Origin: an uncultured Oscillibacter sp.
Lineage (GTDB): Bacteria; Bacillota; Clostridia; Oscillospirales; Oscillospiraceae
Length of the DNA stretch: 22,788 nt
NCBI GenBank assembly: GCA_900542115.1
Contig: UQMC01000017.1
Coordinates: 1-22,788 of the forward strand
Reading direction: 5' to 3'
Below, piece after piece: positions 7,455 through 15,247 of this stretch (its first letter is position 1; each line of letters starts with the position of its first letter). The notes below the pieces were generated by a model. That model saw nothing but the letters and a program-made list of their open reading frames with translations. It made no database searches and was not told where the DNA came from. A program made the position numbers and the translations under genes.

Positions 7455-7487
7455 AAGGAGACGTACATTCGGTACGTCTCCTTTTTT
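7455..7487 (+). terminator. Intrinsic terminator after ispF
   Basis: GGAGACGTAC (7457-7466) pairs perfectly with GTACGTCTCC (7472-7481) around a 5-base loop, and six Ts follow (7482-7487). AA before the stem can pair with the first Ts. It lies 22 bases after the ispF stop and only 36 bases before the next gene's start codon. Confidence 0.9.
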
Positions 7488-7523
7488 CCACACTGTCATC
7501 CAGCAAGGAGAGGAGGAGCAACT

Positions 7524-7775
7524 GTGGAATATGATTTGATTCTTGCCCGCTCCGTGACCTACGCACAGCGGATGCAGTCGGTTTTGAACCGTATCGGAAT
7601 TCGCAGTCAGATTTTCCGGGCGCCAAGAGACCTGACGGATCTGGGCTGCGCCTATCTGGTGCGAATCAGACCCAACGATCTGGCGGCGGCACTGCCGGCG
7701 CTGCGGCGAGCGGGGCTTGGTCCGCTGCGTATTTATTTGCAGCGGGGCGGGGACTTTCAGGAGGTGAGCCTGTGA
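7524..7775 (+). CDS. DUF3343 domain protein, putative sulfur/selenium carrier
   Basis: The 83-residue product matches the small DUF3343 family by its layout: an N-terminal strand, a helix with AQRMQSVLNRIGI, a Pro-containing loop, and the conserved Gly-Cys pair at 41-42 before a hydrophobic strand. The family is described as a putative Se/S carrier and is often next to cysteine desulfurase-like genes, as here. Cys42 is the only cysteine and would be the natural acceptor of persulfide or selenide; this role is inferred. The GTG start has a strong AGGAGGAG (7511-7518) six bases upstream. Its stop overlaps the next start as GTGA, so the two proteins are made together. Confidence 0.8.
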   Translation: MEYDLILARSVTYAQRMQSVLNRIGIRSQIFRAPRDLTDLGCAYLVRIRPNDLAAALPALRRAGLGPLRIYLQRGGDFQEVSL

Positions 7776-8899
7776 TCTATCTGGACAGTGCGGCCACAAC
7801 CTTCCAAAAGCCGCCCACCGTAGCCCGGGCAATGACGGAAGCGCTTTCCACCATGAGCTCGCCGGGGCGGGGCGGACATCCACTGGCCATGCGGGCGGCA
7901 GATACGGCGTTTCAGTGCCGCTCGGAGCTGGCGGCACTATTTAACATGAAGGAACCGGAACGGGTAGTATTCACTACAAACGCAACGCACGGGCTGAATA
8001 TTGCCATCAAGAGCCTCGTTCCCCGCGGCGGGCGGGTGGTGGTCTCCGGCTATGAGCACAACGCCGTGACACGGCCGCTGGCGGCGCTGGGAGCCGATAT
8101 ATCCGCGGCGGATGCGCCGCCCTTTGACCGCGAGACGGCGGTGGCGGCCTTTGAGAGATTGATCGTTCCGGGCATCGACGCGGTGATCTGCAATCATGTA
8201 TCCAACGTGTTCGGCTGCATCCAGCCCATTGAGGCTGTAGCGGAGCTGTGCCGTGACAGGGGTGTACCGCTGATCGTGGATGCCTCCCAGTCCGCCGGGA
8301 TTCTGCCGCTGGACATGGAGCGTTTGGGAGCGGCGTTCATCGCCATGCCGGGGCACAAGGGACTTTATGGCCCGCAAGGCACCGGCATACTGCTGTGCGG
8401 CGGAGACGGATTGCCCGCAGCGCTGTTGGAGGGCGGCACCGGCAGCATTTCGCTCAGTCAGGAGATGCCGGATTTCCTGCCGGACCGGCTGGAGGCGGGG
8501 ACCCACAATATGCCGGGAATTGCCGGGCTGCTGGCGGGGGTACGGTTCGTCCGCCGCCGGGGAACGGATAGGATTCTCCGTCACGAGCAAATGCTGACCC
8601 GGCGCACGGCGGAGCTGCTGCGGACGCTGCCTGCGGTGGAGGTCTTTGCCGCGCCGGAGGGAAAGCAGCAGGCAGGCGTTTTGTCTTTCCGCGTTAGGGG
8701 CAGGGACCCGGAGCTGATCGGAGAAGCGCTGGCAGAGTGGGGAATCGCCGTTCGGGCGGGGCTTCACTGTGCGCCGCTGGCCCACCGCAGCGCCGGGACA
8801 CTGAATACCGGGACTGTCCGCGTCAGCTTTTCGGCCTTCAACGCACCAGGGGACTGCGAAGGGCTGTATTACGCACTGCGGGAGGCAATCAAAAAATAA
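7772..8899 (+). CDS. Class V aminotransferase, cysteine desulfurase family
   Basis: This 375-residue PLP enzyme has the SufS/NifS-like fold. It starts YLDSAATTFQKP and continues with the TTNATHGLN cofactor-phosphate region (68-76), the His142 cofactor-stacking motif NHVSNVFG, Asp170 in VDASQSAG and the Schiff-base lysine Lys196 in MPGHKGLYGP. The catalytic-loop Cys333 lies in the RAGLHCAPLAH motif. Such enzymes take sulfur from cysteine to form an enzyme persulfide. The subgroup with a DUF3343 partner has been linked by gene context to selenium or sulfur handling. No selD, selA, iscU or sufU is in the window, so the acceptor pathway is unknown. GTG start, with CAGGAGGTG close upstream. Confidence 0.92.
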   Translation: MIYLDSAATTFQKPPTVARAMTEALSTMSSPGRGGHPLAMRAADTAFQCRSELAALFNMKEPERVVFTTNATHGLNIAIKSLVPRGGRVVVSGYEHNAVTRPLAALGADISAADAPPFDRETAVAAFERLIVPGIDAVICNHVSNVFGCIQPIEAVAELCRDRGVPLIVDASQSAGILPLDMERLGAAFIAMPGHKGLYGPQGTGILLCGGDGLPAALLEGGTGSISLSQEMPDFLPDRLEAGTHNMPGIAGLLAGVRFVRRRGTDRILRHEQMLTRRTAELLRTLPAVEVFAAPEGKQQAGVLSFRVRGRDPELIGEALAEWGIAVRAGLHCAPLAHRSAGTLNTGTVRVSFSAFNAPGDCEGLYYALREAIKK

Positions 8900-8934
8900 A
8901 TTCTGAACGGAACGTGAATTTTTAACGGTTTTCC

Positions 8935-8963
8935 TTGAATTTTACAGGGATTTTCTCTATAAT
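8935..8963 (+). promoter_or_regulatory. Sigma-A promoter of the cdaA operon
   Basis: TTGAAT (8935-8940) and a perfect TATAAT (8958-8963) are 17 bases apart. The start is expected near 8970, about 33 bases before the cdaA ATG. The surrounding sequence is AT-rich against a GC-rich background. It probably drives cdaA through the J-domain gene. Confidence 0.85.
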
Positions 8964-9002
8964 GTAAAATACGAATGCCTTATAAAGAGGTGAGGATGCG
9001 AA

Positions 9003-9896
9003 ATGGAAGTAAGATTTGCTGAGGTCAGCGGGTGGATTCTTCGGTATCTGCTGTCCATTGAGATATCGGATATACTGGATATTGCCCTTATGGCCTTCAT
9101 CCTGTATAAGATATTCACACTGGTGCAGAGTACAAAGGCGGCCAGTCTTGTAAAGGGACTGATGATCTTTCTGGCGGCTCTGGTGGTTTCCTCCGCCCTG
9201 CACCTGAATGGCATCAACTATATCATGCGGAGCATGGCGAATTTGGGCCTGCTGGCGCTGATCGTCCTCTTCCAGCCGGAGATTCGGCGGGTTCTGGAGC
9301 AGGTGGGCAGCCGCCGCTTCACGGCGCTGTTCATCCATGAGGAGACTGTGGGCGCGGTGGAGCAGGCCATCAGTCAGACGGTGCTGGCCTGTACGGAAAT
9401 GTCACAGACCCGCACCGGCGCATTGATCGTTTTTGAGCGGGAAATGCTGCTGAATGATATGGTCCGCAGCGGCACAGTGCTGGATGCGGCGGTATCCGGC
9501 GAGCTGCTGAAGAATATTTTCTTCGTAAAGGCCCCCATGCATGACGGCGCCGTGATCGTGCGCCACGGACGGGTGCTGGGCGCGGGGTGTATGCTGCCGC
9601 TGAGCAAGAATGTAAATCTGTCCCGTGACCTTGGAATGCGCCACCGGGCGGGTATCGGCATGAGCGAAAACTCCGATGCCGTGGTGGTCATTGTCTCCGA
9701 GGAGACCGGTTCAATCTCTGTGGCCATCGGCGGAATGCTGAAGCGGCACCTTAAACCGGAAACTCTGGAGAACCTCCTGCGGAACGAGCTGCTTCCGCGG
9801 GAGGAGGACGATGCGGACAAGCCGAAATTCAATCTGTTGAATCTGCTGAATCTCCTGAAGCCCAGAAAGAACGGAGGTGCGGACGATGATGAATAA
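9003..9896 (+). CDS. cdaA: Diadenylate cyclase CdaA
   Basis: CdaA makes cyclic di-AMP from two ATP at the membrane, a second messenger for potassium, osmotic and cell-wall homeostasis in Firmicutes. The 297 residues show three N-terminal membrane spans (about 23-40, 48-66, 76-90), a linker with QPEIRRVLEQVG, and the DAC domain. Its two diagnostic motifs are intact: DGA (181-183, in MHDGAVIV) and RHR (213-215, in GMRHRAGIGMSE). The C-terminal tail is acidic, then LLNLLNLLK-rich. AAGAGGTGAG at 8985-8994 precedes the ATG. It overlaps the regulator gene cdaR by 11 bases; glmM, the usual third gene, is absent here. Confidence 0.97.
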   Translation: MEVRFAEVSGWILRYLLSIEISDILDIALMAFILYKIFTLVQSTKAASLVKGLMIFLAALVVSSALHLNGINYIMRSMANLGLLALIVLFQPEIRRVLEQVGSRRFTALFIHEETVGAVEQAISQTVLACTEMSQTRTGALIVFEREMLLNDMVRSGTVLDAAVSGELLKNIFFVKAPMHDGAVIVRHGRVLGAGCMLPLSKNVNLSRDLGMRHRAGIGMSENSDAVVVIVSEETGSISVAIGGMLKRHLKPETLENLLRNELLPREEDDADKPKFNLLNLLNLLKPRKNGGADDDE

Positions 9897-11151
9897 GGAC
9901 CAGAGATTGCGGAATATTTTCTATTTGCTGCTCTCTATTATCGTGGCGGCCGGTATCTGGTATTATGTGGATGAGTCCAGCGGCCGAATCGTGTTTCAGA
10001 CGGTATGGGATGTTCCCATCGAGTATACCGGAGAGGCGGCCTTAGCCGATAACGGACTGATGCTGGTGGAGGGAGATGACAGCGGCACCAGCACAACGGT
10101 GGATATCACCTATCGGGGCACCCGGCGGCATATCGTGCAGTTGGACCGCTCCAAGGTGCGGGTAACGGCAGACCTATCCGGCATTACCTCCGCCGGTGTG
10201 CAGACGGTGAATATCACACCCTCCTATACGGACCGGGGGTTCAACCAGTCCAATACCGCCATTGACAAGCAGAGCATTTATGTCGCCACTGTGAATATCT
10301 GTGAGCTGAGCCATAAGGAGGTAGAGCTCCGCTGTGAGCTGACCGGCAATGTGGCGGAGGGTTATTCCGCTGGAAAGGTGCAGCTATCCCAGACCACCAT
10401 CCAGCTCCGTGGACAGGAGGCGGATATCGAGGCAGTCAGCTATGCCAAGGTGATCTTTGACATCGGCAAGAACGCCAAGGAGACTGTGACCTCCGAGCTG
10501 GAGTATCAGCTATATGATGAAAACGGGCAGGTCATTGACAAGTCCTCGATTCACACCGAGGCAGGGCAGATTCAAGCCACACTGCCGGTGTATGTCACGA
10601 AGGAGCTGAAGCTGACGGTAGATTTTCAGGAGGCACCCGGTGCGCTGCTGAAGAATATGGTCTATGCCATCAAGCCGGACAGCATTATGGTTTCCGGCGA
10701 CGCCACAGTGCTTAACGGTATGGATTCCATCGTGCTGGACAGCTTTGACCTTTTGAGCGTGACTACGGAGAATACCAGCCACAGCTATGCTATTCTGGTG
10801 CCGGATGGCTGTGAAAACCTCAGTGGTGTGACCCGTGCCACGCTGGAGATTGGCTATCCCGACAGAGTGACGCAGACGTTGACCGCTACGCGGATTCAAC
10901 TGGAAAACGTACCGTCCGGCCGGGACGTAGAGGTTTTGACCACGGAGCTTTCGGTGCAGATATTCGGCACTGCGGAGGCGCTTCATCAGGTCTCCGCTGA
11001 GGATGTGGTTGTTACGGCTGACCTCAGTGATTACGCGGTGGCGTCCGGGACCTACATGGTGCCGGCCAGCGTTAAGGTGGGAGATGGAACCTCTGTCGGT
11101 GTTTCCGGGACGTATCAGGTGCAGGTCCGCATCCCCGAGGCTCAGAGCTGA
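9886..11151 (+). CDS. cdaR: YbbR-domain protein CdaR, regulator of CdaA
   Basis: CdaR sits in the membrane with a short cytosolic N-terminus, one span (about residues 9-27) and an extracytoplasmic chain of YbbR repeats, and modulates CdaA activity. The protein begins MMNKDQRLRNIFYLLLS, then has about four repeat units of the pattern strand-PV-strand (around 35-125, 130-215, 220-310 and 320-421). The last unit shows the typical RIQLENVPSGRDVEV start. I chose the ATG at 9886, 8 bases after GGAGG (9873-9877); a GTG at 9877 in the same frame would lie on the ribosome site itself, and the ATG at 9889 is also possible. The 421-residue length is normal. Confidence 0.93.
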   Translation: MMNKDQRLRNIFYLLLSIIVAAGIWYYVDESSGRIVFQTVWDVPIEYTGEAALADNGLMLVEGDDSGTSTTVDITYRGTRRHIVQLDRSKVRVTADLSGITSAGVQTVNITPSYTDRGFNQSNTAIDKQSIYVATVNICELSHKEVELRCELTGNVAEGYSAGKVQLSQTTIQLRGQEADIEAVSYAKVIFDIGKNAKETVTSELEYQLYDENGQVIDKSSIHTEAGQIQATLPVYVTKELKLTVDFQEAPGALLKNMVYAIKPDSIMVSGDATVLNGMDSIVLDSFDLLSVTTENTSHSYAILVPDGCENLSGVTRATLEIGYPDRVTQTLTATRIQLENVPSGRDVEVLTTELSVQIFGTAEALHQVSAEDVVVTADLSDYAVASGTYMVPASVKVGDGTSVGVSGTYQVQVRIPEAQS

Positions 11152-11224
11152 GAAAATGTTTCATTCCGCCGCTTCGGACAGGCAATATGCCGCAGCGGAG
11201 CGCGCATCATTTAGGAGCGATATC

Positions 11225-11634
11225 ATGACACAAATTGCAACAGTAGAAAAAATCCTTGACGATACCCATGCGGAGATCTCCGTGCCCCGGAAGTCTGCCT
11301 GCGGCCATGACTGCGAGGAGTGCGCCGGCTGCGGCGTCAGCGGCGTTTCCGTTTACGCGAGAGCGCTGAACATGGTGGGGGCACAGCCGGGACAGAAGGT
11401 GGTGGTGGAGAGCGACACAAAAAAAATGCTAAAGATCATCAGCTTTGTTTACCTCATCCCGGTGGTGCTATTTCTGGCCGGATACCTTATCACGCTGGCG
11501 CTGACGCCCAGCGTGGCTGTGCAGTATACCGTGGCTGTTGCCGGCGCCGTACTGGGTGTTTTGCTGGCCGTGTGGTATGATCGCCGGGTGAAGGCCCGGG
11601 GCGGCCTATCCTTTACCATCGTGCGGGTATTTTA

Positions 11635-11635
<1 letters not shown>
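11225..11635 (+). CDS. RseC/SoxR-reducing-system family membrane protein
   Basis: The 136-residue protein matches the RseC family: a short beta-rich N-terminal part, a cysteine cluster (Cys26, 30, 33, 36), then two membrane spans (about 71-92 and 98-117) and a short tail. In proteobacteria RseC relatives influence the sigma-E anti-sigma system and RsxABCDG/SoxR reduction. In clostridia they are often near electron-transport or signalling genes and the role is not settled. The cysteine cluster suggests metal or Fe-S binding or redox sensing. The frame is open far upstream, but AGGAGC at 11212-11217 fixes the ATG at 11225. It overlaps the next gene by a single base (TAATG). Confidence 0.8.
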
Positions 11636-13145
<1,510 letters not shown>

Positions 13146-13237
13146 TAAATAACGTGTAAAACCGGCGGAAACGTGCTCTGACAGGGAAGAATGACCGTTT
13201 GCGGAAGGCGTTTCCCCGTAAAATAGGAGGAATCAGC

Positions 13238-14119
13238 ATGATCAAAAGCATGACCGGCTATGGTCGGGCGAGAGAAGTGCGGAACAAGCGGGATATCACC
13301 GTGGAGGTCCGCTCCGTCAATAACCGTTATCTGGACTGTACCGTGAAGATGCCCCGGATGTACAGCTTTGCGGAGGACGCTGTCAAGCAGTGCGTACAGC
13401 GGGCAATTTCCCGGGGCAAGGTGGATGTGTACATTACGGTGGATGCCTCCGCGGCGGATGTGGCCAAGGTCACGGTGAACCGGGAGCTGGCGGCGCAGTA
13501 TGCCGCCGCCTTCAGCGAGCTTGCCGGGGTCTGCGGCACAGCCGATTACCATGTCACGCCGGAGCAGTTATCCCGGTTCCCGGAGGTACTGACCGTTACC
13601 AAGGCAGACGAGGATTTGGAAGCAGTGTCTGCCGACCTTTGCGCTGTAGCGGACGAAGCGTTGAAGGCGTATAACGAAATGCGGGCCGTGGAGGGCCGGA
13701 AGCTGGCTGAGGATATCGGCAACCGGCTGAGCTATATTGAGACCTATACCGGTCAGGTGGAAAAACGTTCCCCTGAAACGGTTGCTGAGTACCGGGCAAA
13801 GCTGACCGCCCGGATGGAGGAGGTTCTGCAAAGCACGGCCATTGACCCGCAGCGTATTTTGCAGGAGGCTGCTATCTATGCCGACAAGGTTGCCGTGGAT
13901 GAGGAAACGGTGCGTCTTCGCAGCCATGTGGCCCAGCTTCGGACTATGCTGCTCTCCGATGAGCCGATGGGCCGGAAAATGGATTTCCTTATTCAAGAGG
14001 TGAACCGGGAATCCAATACCATTGGCTCCAAGTGCTGTGATGTGTCCATTGCACAGGTTGTGGTGGCACTGAAGGCAGAGGTGGAGAAGATGCGCGAGCA
14101 GGTCCAGAATGTGGAGTAA
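13238..14119 (+). CDS. yicC: YicC family endoribonuclease
   Basis: The 293-residue product starts with the family's MIKSMTGYGRA and ends with the DUF1732 region (KMDFLIQEVNRESNTIGSK). YicC/YloC proteins are single-strand RNA endonucleases that act on small RNAs and transcripts; B. subtilis YloC is the matching gene ahead of remA. The ATG at 13238 is chosen over the longer frame opening at 13199 because TAGGAGG (13224-13230) sits 7 bases before it and the family starts here. It is separated from the J-protein gene by 92 bases without a convincing promoter. It begins the long housekeeping run. Confidence 0.94.
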   Translation: MIKSMTGYGRAREVRNKRDITVEVRSVNNRYLDCTVKMPRMYSFAEDAVKQCVQRAISRGKVDVYITVDASAADVAKVTVNRELAAQYAAAFSELAGVCGTADYHVTPEQLSRFPEVLTVTKADEDLEAVSADLCAVADEALKAYNEMRAVEGRKLAEDIGNRLSYIETYTGQVEKRSPETVAEYRAKLTARMEEVLQSTAIDPQRILQEAAIYADKVAVDEETVRLRSHVAQLRTMLLSDEPMGRKMDFLIQEVNRESNTIGSKCCDVSIAQVVVALKAEVEKMREQVQNVE

Positions 14120-14122
14120 GCC

Positions 14123-14365
14123 ATGAAACTCATCAATATCGGCTTTGGAAATTTAGTGTCTCAGGAGCGGCTGGTAGCCATTGTCAGTCCGGATTCGGCA
14201 CCCATCAAGCGGATGGTGCAGGAGAGCCGGGAGCGCGGAATGCTCATTGACGCGACCTATGGGCGCAAGACCGCTTCCATATTCATTATGGACAGCGACC
14301 ATGTAATATTATCGGCGCTGCCGCCCGAGCGGTTCAGCCCGAAGGAACAAGAGGGAGAGGTATGA
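14123..14365 (+). CDS. remA: RemA/DUF370 family regulator
   Basis: The 80-residue protein is full length for Rem[39 protein letters not shown] and [13 protein letters not shown]. In B. subtilis RemA is a DNA-binding ring-forming activator of biofilm matrix and osmoprotectant genes. In non-Bacillus clostridia its targets are not known to me. It lies between yicC and gmk, as in B. subtilis. Only 3 bases separate it from yicC, and it overlaps gmk by 4 (ATGA). Confidence 0.94.
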   Translation: MKLINIGFGNLVSQERLVAIVSPDSAPIKRMVQESRERGMLIDATYGRKTASIFIMDSDHVILSALPPERFSPKEQEGEV

Positions 14366-14958
14366 CAACAAAAGGGAAGACATTCATTGTGTCCGGCCCT
14401 TCCGGCGTGGGTAAGAGCACGGTACTGAAGGCTCTGCTGGAAAAGCGGCCCGACCTGTATTTTTCCGTGTCCGCAACGACCCGTTCACCGCGGCCGGGGG
14501 AGCTGGACGGAATCCACTATCACTTTATGGATGTGGACTCCTTCCGCAAATGGATTGCCATGGATCAGTTTTTGGAGTATGCCGAGTATGTAGGCAACTT
14601 TTACGGCACACCCAAGCGCTTTGTAGATCAGGCCATGGAAAACGGCCGGGATGTGATTTTGGATATCGAGGTGCAGGGCGCACTGCAGGTTACAAGCAAG
14701 CGGCCGGATACCGTGCGTATCTTTATCGCACCGCCGAGCTGGAAGGAATTGGAGCGCCGCCTGAAGGACCGGGGAACCGATGACCCCGACAAGGTTCAGA
14801 AGCGCCTGCTTCGGGCAAAGGTGGAGTTTCAGACTGCCAACACCTATGATTACTTTGTCATCAATGATACGGTAGAGGAGGCTGTCCGGGAGCTGGACGC
14901 CATTATCACCGCCGAACACTGCAAGCCCAAGGAGCGAATGGCCATTTTAGGCGAATAA
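14362..14958 (+). CDS. gmk: Guanylate kinase
   Basis: Gmk phosphorylates GMP to GDP with ATP and so feeds GTP, dGTP and (p)ppGpp pools. The 198 residues have the P-loop GPSGVGKST (12-20), the GMP-binding [23 protein letters not shown], and [20 protein letters not shown], ending in a lid and a C-terminal helix region. Length and motif order are typical. It starts in a 4-base overlap with remA. The next gene, rpoZ, is 56 bases away, with a small hairpin between them. Confidence 0.98.
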   Translation: MTTKGKTFIVSGPSGVGKSTVLKALLEKRPDLYFSVSATTRSPRPGELDGIHYHFMDVDSFRKWIAMDQFLEYAEYVGNFYGTPKRFVDQAMENGRDVILDIEVQGALQVTSKRPDTVRIFIAPPSWKELERRLKDRGTDDPDKVQKRLLRAKVEFQTANTYDYFVINDTVEEAVRELDAIITAEHCKPKERMAILGE

Positions 14959-14973
14959 CACTCCTTTGACTGA

Positions 14974-14995
14974 TAAAAAAACGCCGCACAGCGGC
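14974..14995 (-). terminator. Possible minus-strand terminator between gmk and rpoZ
   Basis: On the minus strand GCCGC (14995-14991) pairs with GCGGC (14987-14983) around a 3-base loop, and after one G a run of seven Ts follows (14981-14975). This reads as a short intrinsic terminator for antisense transcription. In the plus direction it is only a small stem-loop ahead of the rpoZ ribosome site. The stem is short, so function is uncertain. Confidence 0.4.
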
Positions 14996-15014
14996 AGATA
15001 GGAAGTAGATTATT

Positions 15015-15221
15015 ATGATGCTGTATCCCGCTATGAGCAAGCTCAACAGTCACGTTCCCAATCGCTATATGCTGGTCAACGTGGTGGCGCGCCGCGCCCG
15101 CCAGATCGCCGATGACGCCGATGAGGCCGGTCTTCTGATACACACGCTGGCGATTCATGAGGTTGCCGACGGCAAGATCGATGCCGGCGACATGGATCTG
15201 ACGATCTCTGTTGATAACTGA
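15015..15221 (+). CDS. rpoZ: RNA polymerase omega subunit
   Basis: Omega helps assemble and stabilise the beta-prime subunit of RNA polymerase. The 68 residues show the family pattern: MLYPAMSKLN, then NRYMLVNVVARRARQIADDAD (the conserved helix with the RAR motif), and a short acidic C-terminal strand region. TAGGAAG at 14999-15005 supports ATG 15015; ATG 15018 is equally possible. The gene sits between gmk and priA as in many Firmicutes, except that coaBC, which often follows rpoZ, is missing. Confidence 0.93.
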   Translation: MMLYPAMSKLNSHVPNRYMLVNVVARRARQIADDADEAGLLIHTLAIHEVADGKIDAGDMDLTISVDN

Positions 15222-15247
15222 AAAGGCTGATCGGGGGAGGGCGAGGC

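Noticed and set aside
6852..7937. Minus-strand open frame of 361 codons across ispD, ispF, the terminator and DUF3343
   Set aside because: It crosses an intrinsic terminator and three well-supported plus-strand genes, and shows no recognisable protein family.
8898..8921. Weak hairpin AAATTC/GAATTT after the desulfurase gene as terminator
   Set aside because: Six AT-rich pairs with a 12-base loop and only a short T-run are too weak to call a terminator; it may just be AT-rich promoter-proximal sequence.
11003..11224. N-terminal extension of the RseC-like ORF into cdaR
   Set aside because: The extension overlaps the end of cdaR in another frame and lacks a ribosome site. AGGAGC before ATG 11225 and the family start support the shorter protein.
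13146..13237. Promoter or riboswitch in the gap before yicC
   Set aside because: TAAAAT at 13219 has no -35 partner and would start transcription past the ribosome site. No riboswitch-like conserved core was recognised.
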